A DNA stretch of 13,880 nucleotides, taken from NCBI GenBank assembly GCA_963624415.1, contig CAVFPQ010000057.1, positions 1 through 13,880 of the forward strand. Direction: 5' to 3'. The translations under genes were made by a program, and so were the position numbers. Below are positions 7,721-13,880 of the stretch, one piece after another. A model generated the notes under the pieces. That model searched no databases. It was given only the letters and a program-made list of their open reading frames with translations, and had not been told where the DNA came from. This stretch comes from RUG806 sp963624415. GTDB taxonomy: Bacteria; Bacillota; Clostridia; Oscillospirales; Acutalibacteraceae. Every line of letters starts with the position of its first letter. Positions within the stretch are counted from its first letter, which is position 1.

Positions 7721-7817
7721 AATTTTCTTACCGGTTTGCATTCGTTGTTATGAAGTATTTACGCATTTTCCACAAGTTTCGGCGTTTGCCGGGAGCTAAT
7801 TCAAGCCTTTTATGCTA

Positions 7818-7846
7818 TTGACATTACCTGAAAAAAATAGTAATAT
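7818..7846 (+). promoter_or_regulatory. Near-consensus sigma-A promoter for rnj
   Basis: Consensus TTGACA (7818-7823), 17-nt spacer containing an A7 run, and TAATAT (7841-7846). Start near 7853, leader of about 80 nt before ATG 7933. A better-matching TATAAT at 7849-7854 has a 24-nt spacing to TTGACA and is unlikely to be used with it. Probably drives rnj and, by read-through, gdpP-rplI-dnaB. Confidence 0.85.
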
Positions 7847-7871
7847 TATATAATCTATTATTAGAATTTAT

Positions 7872-7905
7872 GCGTAACGGTTTCCACTCGGCTTTTACGC
7901 TTTTT
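7872..7905 (+). promoter_or_regulatory. Hairpin with T5 tract in the rnj leader, possible attenuator
   Basis: GCGTAA (7872-7877) pairs with TTACGC (7895-7900) around a 17-nt loop, followed at once by TTTTT (7901-7905). It lies about 20 nt into the predicted leader, before the ribosome site. The 6-bp stem with three G-C pairs is weak for a terminator, so it may instead be an mRNA-processing or stability element. Structure seen; function is inference. Confidence 0.35.
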
Positions 7906-7921
7906 ATAAAAGAAATTTTAC

Positions 7922-7927
7922 AAGGAG
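7922..7927 (+). promoter_or_regulatory. Ribosome binding site deciding the rnj start
   Basis: AAGGAG, 5 nt before ATG 7933. The upstream in-frame ATG at 7870 has no such site and lies only about 17 nt after the predicted transcription start, within the leader hairpin region. ATG 7933 gives the N-terminus MANKKNK. Confidence 0.85.
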
Positions 7928-7932
7928 AAGAC

Positions 7933-9924
7933 ATGGCAAACAAAAAAAATAAAATAACCCCGCAAAATATTGATGATGCGTTTTCCGGCTCACAAGCTGA
8001 TTTTTCCGTCAAAAAATCAAAGAAATCCGGAAAGAACTCAAAATCAAAGCAGAAATCATCAAAAACAAACACATCACGAGAGCAAAAGAAAGCTCAGGAG
8101 AAAAAACAGGCTGTTGAAAAGAAAACCGCTAAAAAAATCAATCGACAGGCAAAATCAAGAGCAAAAGCAGATTCAAAAACGGCAGAACCCATTGTTACAT
8201 CACTTCAGCAAAAGGCCGATAATCTGTCACGATACGGCAAAATCGCCCCGAAAGAGCTTAACAAGAACAGCGGTATAAAAATCGCATTTCTCGGCGGCAT
8301 AAATGAGATAGGCAAAAACCTTACACTTTTTGAATATAACGACGACATAATCATTCTCGATTGCGGTATGTCGTTTCCGGATGCCGATATGCCCGGTATC
8401 GATTATGTTATCCCCGATTTTTCTTATATCGAAAGAAATGCCGACAGAATTAAGGCAATATTCATAACACACGGTCATGAGGACCATATAGGTGCCATTC
8501 CGTACCTTCTCAAAACAGTCAATAAACCCATTTACGCAACACGCCTTACGATAGGACTTATTGAAGGCAAGCTCCGTGAGCATAAGCTTCTCGGTGTCAG
8601 CAAGCTGAATACAATAAATCCCGGTGACATAATCGAAGCCGGTGCATTTTCAGTTGAGGCAATTCATGTCAATCACTCAATCCCGGATGCTTTGGGCTAT
8701 GCCATAAAATGCGATGCCGGTGTAATTGTTCATACCGGTGACTTTAAGATTGACAATACGCCCATTGACGGCGGCGTTATGGATCTTGCCCGTTTTGCCG
8801 TTCTCGGAAACGAAGGTGTATTATGCCTTATGCAGGACTCCACAAACGCCGAACGAACAGGCTACACACCAAGCGAGAGAATGGTAGGGGAGACGCTCGA
8901 TTCTCTGTTTATAAAAGCCACGGGCAAAAGAATACTTGTAGCGTCCTTTGCTTCTAACATTCACCGTATTCAGCAGATTATGGAAGCAGCTCAGAAGACA
9001 AAACGCAAGGTTTTTCTGTCAGGCAGAAGCCTCGAAAATGTTGTATCGATAAGCACGGAGCTCGGTTATCTTAATATCCCCGATGATCTTGTCTTGCCGA
9101 TTGACCGACTTAAGGGCTACCGAGATGAGGATATTGTAATTATAACTACGGGCAGTCAGGGCGAACCCATGTCGGCACTTTCAAGAATGGCAATGGGCGA
9201 ACATAAGAAAGTCAAAATCGGAAGCAATGATTTTGTAATTATTTCGGCAACACCCATTCCCGGAAACGAAAAGACGGTTGCGAATACCATAAATGAGCTT
9301 ATGAAGCTCGGTGCGGATGTGTTCTATGAAAAGAGTCTCGGCATTCATGTATCCGGTCATGCCGCACAGGAAGAGCTTAAACTTATAATGAACCTTGTTC
9401 GCCCGAAGTATTTTATACCCGTTCACGGCGAGCAGAAGCATATGAGAAAGCACGCCGCACTTGCTCAAAATGTGGGAATCCCCCGCAAGAATATAATTGT
9501 ACCGGAACTCGGCTCGGTAATTGAAGTATCAAAATCACATGTAAAGACTCTTGCTCCCGTGACGGCCGGCAGGGTATTTGTTGACGGCTCGGGTGTCGGC
9601 GATGTTGCAAGCACAGTGCTTCGTGACCGCAAAAAGCTTGCAGCGGACGGTGTTGTGGTTGTTACGGTAATAATTGACGCATACACCGGCGAACAGGTTT
9701 CACCTATTGAGATAGATTCACGCGGATTTGTTTTCGTAAACAACGAAAAAGAGCTTAACGGCTTTGTTTCAAACGCCTGTGAAAAGGTTCTCGATAATTT
9801 CGCAAATTCCGTAAATATGGACATAAATTCACTTAAAACAAGAATTAAAGACAGTGTTACAAAGACGCTGTTTGACAAAACAAGACGGTCACCGGTTGTT
9901 ATCGTAAATGTCTTTGATGTGTGA
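7933..9924 (+). CDS. rnj: Ribonuclease J with a long basic N-terminal extension
   Basis: Endoribonuclease and 5'-to-3' exoribonuclease of the MBL/beta-CASP superfamily, central to mRNA decay and rRNA maturation in Firmicutes. The 663-aa protein has an approximately 106-residue extension rich in Lys, Ser, Gln and Ala with no predicted fold. The catalytic body starts near IKIAFLGGINEIGKN. Metal motif HGHEDH is at 180-185, Asp 270 in HTGDFK, a beta-CASP region with DSTNAERTGYTPSE and SFASNIHRI, then SGHAAQEEL (His 476) and PVHGEQKHM (His 498). Taking B. subtilis RNase J1, from memory, to have HxHxDH at 74-79, the body aligns with an offset of 106 and has normal length (about 557). All catalytic residues seem intact. 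It probably begins the rnj-gdpP-rplI-dnaB transcription unit; whether a second RNase J exists elsewhere cannot be seen. Confidence 0.95.
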   Translation: MANKKNKITPQNIDDAFSGSQADFSVKKSKKSGKNSKSKQKSSKTNTSREQKKAQEKKQAVEKKTAKKINRQAKSRAKADSKTAEPIVTSLQQKADNLSRYGKIAPKELNKNSGIKIAFLGGINEIGKNLTLFEYNDDIIILDCGMSFPDADMPGIDYVIPDFSYIERNADRIKAIFITHGHEDHIGAIPYLLKTVNKPIYATRLTIGLIEGKLREHKLLGVSKLNTINPGDIIEAGAFSVEAIHVNHSIPDALGYAIKCDAGVIVHTGDFKIDNTPIDGGVMDLARFAVLGNEGVLCLMQDSTNAERTGYTPSERMVGETLDSLFIKATGKRILVASFASNIHRIQQIMEAAQKTKRKVFLSGRSLENVVSISTELGYLNIPDDLVLPIDRLKGYRDEDIVIITTGSQGEPMSALSRMAMGEHKKVKIGSNDFVIISATPIPGNEKTVANTINELMKLGADVFYEKSLGIHVSGHAAQEELKLIMNLVRPKYFIPVHGEQKHMRKHAALAQNVGIPRKNIIVPELGSVIEVSKSHVKTLAPVTAGRVFVDGSGVGDVASTVLRDRKKLAADGVVVVTVIIDAYTGEQVSPIEIDSRGFVFVNNEKELNGFVSNACEKVLDNFANSVNMDINSLKTRIKDSVTKTLFDKTRRSPVVIVNVFDV

Positions 9925-9971
9925 TGCCTGATGTCTGTGGTCGGTGACTGAAAATTTTCGGTAAAAATAAT

Positions 9972-10015
9972 AATATACAGTCTGCATATTACATTTTTAA
10001 TTATGCCTGTATATT
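9972..10015 (+). promoter_or_regulatory. Strong hairpin in the rnj-gdpP gap, next to the gdpP ribosome site
   Basis: AATATACAG (9972-9980) pairs with CTGTATATT (10007-10015), and GCATA (9984-9988) pairs with TATGC (10002-10006). This makes a 14-bp stem broken only by a TCT bulge (9981-9983) on the 5' side, with a 13-nt loop. The 3' arm ends one base before the gdpP ribosome site. No T tract follows, so it is not a standard terminator. It may be an RNA control or processing element, or a DNA operator. A competing small hairpin, CCTG (10006-10009) with CAGG (10016-10019), would cover part of the ribosome site. Structure seen; function unknown. Confidence 0.5.
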
Positions 10016-10016
10016 C

Positions 10017-10022
10017 AGGAGG
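10017..10022 (+). promoter_or_regulatory. Ribosome binding site deciding the gdpP TTG start
   Basis: AGGAGG followed by TG, a near-perfect match to the 16S rRNA 3' end, 7 nt before TTG 10030 in the gdpP frame. The in-frame ATG at 10003 lies upstream of this site, inside the stem of the leader hairpin, and has no ribosome site of its own. Confidence 0.85.
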
Positions 10023-10029
10023 TGAAATT

Positions 10030-12033
10030 TTGAAGCTCAGGTTAAAAGAAATTCTTAAATCCAACCCGATAACATTTATTACGATTTTCTGTGTTGTCGC
10101 CGTAAGCGGAATTATATTCTTCTATAATAAAACGGTAGCCATAGCGGTGTTTATTGCCGCCGTTTTGCTGAGTGTATCCCAGATTATGTGGATGAACAAT
10201 ACCGTAAAACGCAAATCGCAGGATGTCGGACTGCTTAACAGTCTGCTTGCCGACAGGGGCGAGCTCGGCTCAGAGCTTCGGAATTTCCCGTTTCCGTTTG
10301 TCATTGCCGATAATTCAGGCAGAGTTGAATGGTATAACAATTTGTTTGCCGAGATTATTCAAAATTTCTCGGAATACAACGGAATAAACATAAAATCTCT
10401 TTTTGCGAATGATGCTCCACTTGATGTGCCTGACGGATTATTTTCCGCAGAGCTTAACAGCGGAAAAAAGAAATATACGGTATATATCTCTTCTCTTGAA
10501 GAAAATCTCAGGGCAATATATTTTGTTGATGACACAAGTCTTAAAAATATCCGCAAAGAATATCTGCTAAGCCGTCCTGCGGTTCTTATAATCGATGTCG
10601 ATTCACTTGACCAGGCAGAGGATGAGCTTGATCACGAGGAGTATTTTGCCCTTAACGCCAATGTTGACAGGCTTGTTTCAAAATGGCTTGCGGAATATAA
10701 TTGCCTTTTCAGAAAGCTCTCCGACGGCAGATTTGTTGCTGTTACCGAAAAATGCAATCTCGAAAAAATGATTGCGAAAAAATTTGACATTCTCGACAAG
10801 GTCCGCGATTATGATTTTAATAAGCAGAAGACCAATATTACTCTTTCAATCGGTGTCGGCATTGAAGACACCTTCCGTGAATGTGAGATTGAGGCTCGTG
10901 AAGCACTCGATATGTGCCGTGACAGAGGCGGAGATCAGACGGCGATAAAAGACAAGGACAGCGGCGAATACAGCTTTTTCGGCGGCATGAGAGCCGGCAT
11001 GGAAAAGAGAGGAAAAATCCGCTCCCGTTCATACGCAACACTTCTTGACGAACGTATATGCGACTCCGACAATGTTCTTGTAATGGGGCACAACTTCGGT
11101 GATTTTGACTGTATCGGTGCTGCTGTCGGCATTGCGGCGCTTGCAAAAGCGAGAAATATAAGCGTAAATATCATAGTAAATGAAGAAAAATGTCTTGCGA
11201 CCGGGCTTGTTGAGTCTGTAAAGAATGAAATGCCCGGCTTGTTTATCACTCCGGATGAAGCGTTAAAAACAGCCGACAATTACACCTTGCTTGTAATTAC
11301 CGATACAATGCGGGCAAATTCGGTTGAATGCCCCGAGCTTCTCAACAAAAACCTAAGAACCTTCATAGTAGACCATCACAGACTGACACCCGACCATATC
11401 GAGGGTGCGTCACACGTCTATCTTGAACCGAATGTATCATCTGCCTGTGAGATGGTGACCGAGCTTATACAGTATTCGCCTTCAAAGCCGAGGCTTACGC
11501 AAATTCAGGCGCAGGCTCTTTTGGCGGGCATTATTCTCGACACAAAAAATTATACACTCAGAACCGGTGTCAGAACATTCCAGGCGGCGGCATATCTCAG
11601 AGACTGCAAGGCAGATCCCGTTACCGTCAGAAAGCTGTTTGCCGGCACTGCCGAAGAAACGGCAGAGGTCAACAAAATCGTTACATCCGCGGAGCTTCAT
11701 GACAATTTCGCAATTGCCGTTGCCGATGACGATATAAAACATATGCGTCTTATATGCTCAAAGGCGGCAGATGAGCTTCTTACATTAAACGGCGTAGATG
11801 CCTCATTTGTAATATATAAGATTGACACATCAGTGTTTATTTCTGCAAGAAGCTACGGACGAATTAACGTTCAGCTTATTATGGAGCGACTGGGCGGCGG
11901 CGGACATTTAAGCATGGCGGCGGCGCAGCTGAACTGCACAAAAGAAGAAGCAAAAATCAAGCTTATTAACGCAATAAACGAAAGCTTTATTGATACAAGT
12001 AAAAACACCGAAAAAACGGAGGAAATAAAATGA
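10030..12033 (+). CDS. gdpP: Cyclic-di-AMP phosphodiesterase GdpP (DHH/DHHA1)
   Basis: Membrane-bound enzyme that hydrolyses the second messenger c-di-AMP to pApA, affecting potassium and osmotic balance and cell wall stress in Firmicutes. From TTG 10030 it is 667 aa: two membrane segments (about 14-33 and 36-56), a PAS-like domain (about 85-150, VIADNSGRVEWYN), and a degenerate GGDEF domain (about 185-320) in which SDGRF (231-235) stands near the expected signature position. The DHH domain follows with MGHNFGDFD (352-360), TDTM and VDHHR (Asp 448, His 449-450), then DHHA1 with GGGGH (His about 626). Catalytic residues look intact, so it should be active; the GGDEF domain should not make c-di-GMP. 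The order gdpP-rplI-dnaB is conserved in many Firmicutes. Its TGA overlaps the ATG of rplI. The longest frame begins at ATG 10003, but the ribosome site favours TTG 10030. Confidence 0.95.
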   Translation: MKLRLKEILKSNPITFITIFCVVAVSGIIFFYNKTVAIAVFIAAVLLSVSQIMWMNNTVKRKSQDVGLLNSLLADRGELGSELRNFPFPFVIADNSGRVEWYNNLFAEIIQNFSEYNGINIKSLFANDAPLDVPDGLFSAELNSGKKKYTVYISSLEENLRAIYFVDDTSLKNIRKEYLLSRPAVLIIDVDSLDQAEDELDHEEYFALNANVDRLVSKWLAEYNCLFRKLSDGRFVAVTEKCNLEKMIAKKFDILDKVRDYDFNKQKTNITLSIGVGIEDTFRECEIEAREALDMCRDRGGDQTAIKDKDSGEYSFFGGMRAGMEKRGKIRSRSYATLLDERICDSDNVLVMGHNFGDFDCIGAAVGIAALAKARNISVNIIVNEEKCLATGLVESVKNEMPGLFITPDEALKTADNYTLLVITDTMRANSVECPELLNKNLRTFIVDHHRLTPDHIEGASHVYLEPNVSSACEMVTELIQYSPSKPRLTQIQAQALLAGIILDTKNYTLRTGVRTFQAAAYLRDCKADPVTVRKLFAGTAEETAEVNKIVTSAELHDNFAIAVADDDIKHMRLICSKAADELLTLNGVDASFVIYKIDTSVFISARSYGRINVQLIMERLGGGGHLSMAAAQLNCTKEEAKIKLINAINESFIDTSKNTEKTEEIK

Positions 12034-12476
12034 AAGTTATCTTAAATCAGGATGTTAAGGAATTAGGCAAAAAGGGCGAGCTTGTCAATGTTTCCGACGG
12101 CTACGCAAAAAATTACCTCATTCCCCGCAAAATCGCATCCGTTGCCGACGCAGGTGCCATGAACGAGCTTAAAAACCGTGAGTCCTCCAAGGCTCATAAG
12201 CTTGCGGTCGAAAAGGCCGAGGCACAGAAAGCGGCAGAGACAATTGACGGTAAAACAGTTAAAATCACAGCTAAAGCCGGCACAAACGGCAGACTTTTCG
12301 GTTCAGTAACAACAAAAGAAATTGCCGAAAAGCTCAATGCACAGTACGGCGTTGCGATAGATAAAAAGTGCCTCACATTATCCGATGATATCCGTTCCTG
12401 CGGCACTTTTGAATGCTCGGTTAAGGTATATACCGGCATTTCCGCAAAAATTTTCGTTATGGTAAGCGAAGAATAA
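12030..12476 (+). CDS. rplI: 50S ribosomal protein L9
   Basis: 148-aa large-subunit protein that binds 23S rRNA near the L1 stalk and affects reading-frame maintenance. The N-terminal rRNA-binding domain is clear: MKVILNQDVKELGKKGELVN, then DGYAKNYLIPRKIA. A long helical connector (about 40-75, rich in Ala, Lys and Glu) leads to the C-terminal domain with GRLFGSVTTKEIAEKL. Length is normal and no residue looks odd. The start codon shares ATGA with the gdpP stop. GGAGG (12018-12022) lies 7 nt upstream within the end of gdpP, so translation is probably coupled. Confidence 0.97.
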   Translation: MKVILNQDVKELGKKGELVNVSDGYAKNYLIPRKIASVADAGAMNELKNRESSKAHKLAVEKAEAQKAAETIDGKTVKITAKAGTNGRLFGSVTTKEIAEKLNAQYGVAIDKKCLTLSDDIRSCGTFECSVKVYTGISAKIFVMVSEE

Positions 12477-12491
12477 ATTTCGGAGTTTTCA

Positions 12492-13868
12492 ATGGAAACC
12501 AACGACAGAAATTTCAGCAGAAGCACAAAAATAGCGGCATATTCAATTGAAGCGGAACAGGCGGTGCTCGGCAGTATTCTTATAAATCCCGAGTGCTTTT
12601 CATCCGTTTCGATGCTTATAAGACCCGATTATTTCTATCTGCCTCAAAACAAAGCGATATTTACGGTCATGCAGCAGCTCGATGCGACAAGCGGAAAAAT
12701 CGACCTGCTTATGGCTCTTGAAATTCTGAGAAATGACGAGCTTTTTAACGGTGACGACAACGCAAAAGAGTATCTGTTCAAGCTTACCGAAACCGTGCCT
12801 GCCGTCTCGAATGTCGAATCATATTGCAATATAATCAGAGATAAATATTATGTAAGAACTCTGATTAACGCTTCATCCGAGATAATCACTTTAGCGGAAG
12901 AATCCGGCGAAGAAGCCGACGTGCTGTTAGATCAGGCGGAGCAGAAAATATATGATATACGCCGAGGCAGAACGGTATCCGGTCCCGAAAAGCTCAGCGA
13001 AGTCATAACCGATGTTTACGACACTCTCTATAAACTTAATTCCGAAGAGAGCTATCTTTATAAAGGCCTCCCGACAGGCTTCCCGGACTTTGACAGAATG
13101 TGCACGGGACTTAACAGATCCGATCTTGTTATAATCGGTGCTCGTCCTGCAATGGGCAAAACATCATTCTGTCTTAATATGGCACGAAATGTCGCAGTAA
13201 AGACCAAGAAAAAGGTTGTTTTCTTCTCGCTCGAAATGGGCAAGGAGCAGCTCGCTCAGCGTATTGTTTCAACTGAAGCTCGCATTCCGTCACAGAAAAT
13301 GAGAACCGGCGACTTAACCCCGAAAGAATGGGAAGACCTTAGTGCCGCCTGTCTTTTCCTTGCGGATGTTCCGCTTTATTTTGACGACACTTCAAATATT
13401 ACCGTGTCCGAAATGAAGGCAAGAATCAGGCGTCTTAAGGATGTCGGAGCTGTATTTATCGACTATCTCCAGCTGATGAAATCCGATAAACGCACCGAGA
13501 ACCGTGCAACCGAAGTTGCCGATATCACACGAAATCTTAAGCTTATGGCAAAGGATCTGCAAATCCCCGTTGTTGTCTGCGCTCAGCTTACACGTGGCAC
13601 GGAAGAGAGAGGCAAATCGCATAAGCCGCAGCTGTCGGACCTTCGTGAATCGGGCTCAATCGAGCAGGATGCCGATATAGTTGCCATGCTTTACAGAGAA
13701 TCATATTATAAGGATGACAAAGAAAAGGTTGAAGAAGAGAACGTAAACACGGCTCAGCTTCTTGTTCAGAAAAACAGACACGGTCCGACAGGCCCCATAC
13801 AGCTTGCATGGAACGCACAGTTTACGCTGTATACATGTGTTGAGAAAAATCAGAATAATGATCAGTAA
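12492..13868 (+). CDS. dnaB: Replicative DNA helicase DnaB
   Basis: Hexameric 5'-to-3' helicase that opens the replication fork (called DnaC in B. subtilis). The complete 458-aa protein has the N-terminal domain with YSIEAEQAVLGSIL (about 17-30), a linker near 150-175, and the RecA-like motor. The motor carries Walker A GARPAMGKTSF (Lys 223, Thr 224), Walker B FIDYLQL (Asp 324), and the conserved RESGSIEQDADIV stretch. The C-terminal LLVQKNRHGPTG is also typical of the family. No intein or insertion is present. GGAG (12482-12485) lies 6 nt before the ATG, and the gap to rplI is 15 nt, so it belongs to the gdpP-rplI-dnaB unit. The stop codon is 12 nt from the window end; no terminator is visible in what remains. 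Confidence 0.97.
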   Translation: METNDRNFSRSTKIAAYSIEAEQAVLGSILINPECFSSVSMLIRPDYFYLPQNKAIFTVMQQLDATSGKIDLLMALEILRNDELFNGDDNAKEYLFKLTETVPAVSNVESYCNIIRDKYYVRTLINASSEIITLAEESGEEADVLLDQAEQKIYDIRRGRTVSGPEKLSEVITDVYDTLYKLNSEESYLYKGLPTGFPDFDRMCTGLNRSDLVIIGARPAMGKTSFCLNMARNVAVKTKKKVVFFSLEMGKEQLAQRIVSTEARIPSQKMRTGDLTPKEWEDLSAACLFLADVPLYFDDTSNITVSEMKARIRRLKDVGAVFIDYLQLMKSDKRTENRATEVADITRNLKLMAKDLQIPVVVCAQLTRGTEERGKSHKPQLSDLRESGSIEQDADIVAMLYRESYYKDDKEKVEEENVNTAQLLVQKNRHGPTGPIQLAWNAQFTLYTCVEKNQNNDQ

Positions 13869-13880
13869 GTTTTATGATGC

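Noticed and set aside
7780..7791. Small hairpin CGGC-GTTT-GCCG in the gap before the rnj promoter
   Set aside because: Only 4 bp with wobble extension; no link to a gene or site.
7870..7932. Upstream in-frame ATG of rnj
   Set aside because: No ribosome site and only about 17 nt after the predicted transcription start; ATG 7933 has AAGGAG 5 nt upstream.
7970..8278. 102-aa + strand frame inside the start of rnj
   Set aside because: Its very basic translation comes from reading the Lys/Ser-rich extension in another frame, and it has no ribosome site.
9948..9963. ACTGAA-AATT-TTCGGT hairpin after rnj as a terminator
   Set aside because: Short, AT-rich stem with a G-U pair and followed by A-rich, not T-rich, sequence.
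9944..9979. Possible separate gdpP promoter (GTGACT with TAATAA, TAATAT or TATACA)
   Set aside because: The combinations give a poor hexamer match or a spacing of 21 nt or more; not convincing without a mapped start.
9465..10064. 199-aa open frame on the - strand
   Set aside because: It lies antisense across the end of rnj, the gap and the start of gdpP, has no recognisable domain, and looks like a by-product of codon use in rnj.
13874..13880. ATG codons at the window end as the start of a new gene
   Set aside because: Only 7 bases remain and no ribosome site precedes them.

Overview
The window looks like the chromosome of a low-to-moderate GC Firmicute, most likely a Clostridia member of the Oscillospiraceae/Ruminococcaceae type. 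Evidence is the gdpP-rplI-dnaB order, an RNase J, an FtsK/SpoIIIE with a long charged linker, the DUF554 and DUF3006 families, strong purine-rich Shine-Dalgarno sites, and sigma-A-like promoters. The genus is inferred from general character, not from a search. All nine genes are on the + strand and densely packed. I see no mobile element, CRISPR array, tRNA or rRNA, and most of the content is housekeeping.

Region 1 (about 126-6096) starts at a promoter at 126-154 and ends at a rho-independent terminator at 6056-6096. It holds ftsK/spoIIIE (DNA translocase), a YgiQ-family radical SAM protein, a membrane-anchored ComEC-like metallo-beta-lactamase-fold hydrolase, and a 72-residue DUF3006 protein. 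The last three overlap: YgiQ and the hydrolase by 47 nt, the hydrolase and DUF3006 by 4 nt. They are probably co-transcribed and translationally coupled.

Region 2 (6112-7720) has its own promoter and terminator. It encodes a DUF554 multi-pass membrane protein and an S51-family (dipeptidase E/cyanophycinase-like) serine peptidase. The ribosome binding site of the second gene overlaps the stop codon of the first.

Region 3 (7818-13868) starts at a near-consensus promoter. It encodes ribonuclease J with an approximately 106-residue Lys/Ser-rich N-terminal extension, the cyclic-di-AMP phosphodiesterase GdpP, ribosomal protein L9, and the replicative helicase DnaB. gdpP and rplI overlap by ATGA, and dnaB follows rplI by 15 nt. 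RNA decay, second-messenger turnover, translation and replication functions therefore sit in one transcriptional direction. A 14-bp hairpin with a 3-nt bulge lies in the rnj-gdpP gap, one base before the gdpP Shine-Dalgarno.

Three starts needed correction from the longest open frame. FtsK probably starts at TTG 190 and GdpP at TTG 10030; RNase J starts at ATG 7933. The points most worth checking are the gdpP leader hairpin, the RNase J extension, the hydrolase/DUF3006 pair behind YgiQ, and the second cysteine cluster in YgiQ. I found no convincing new defence or mobile system.
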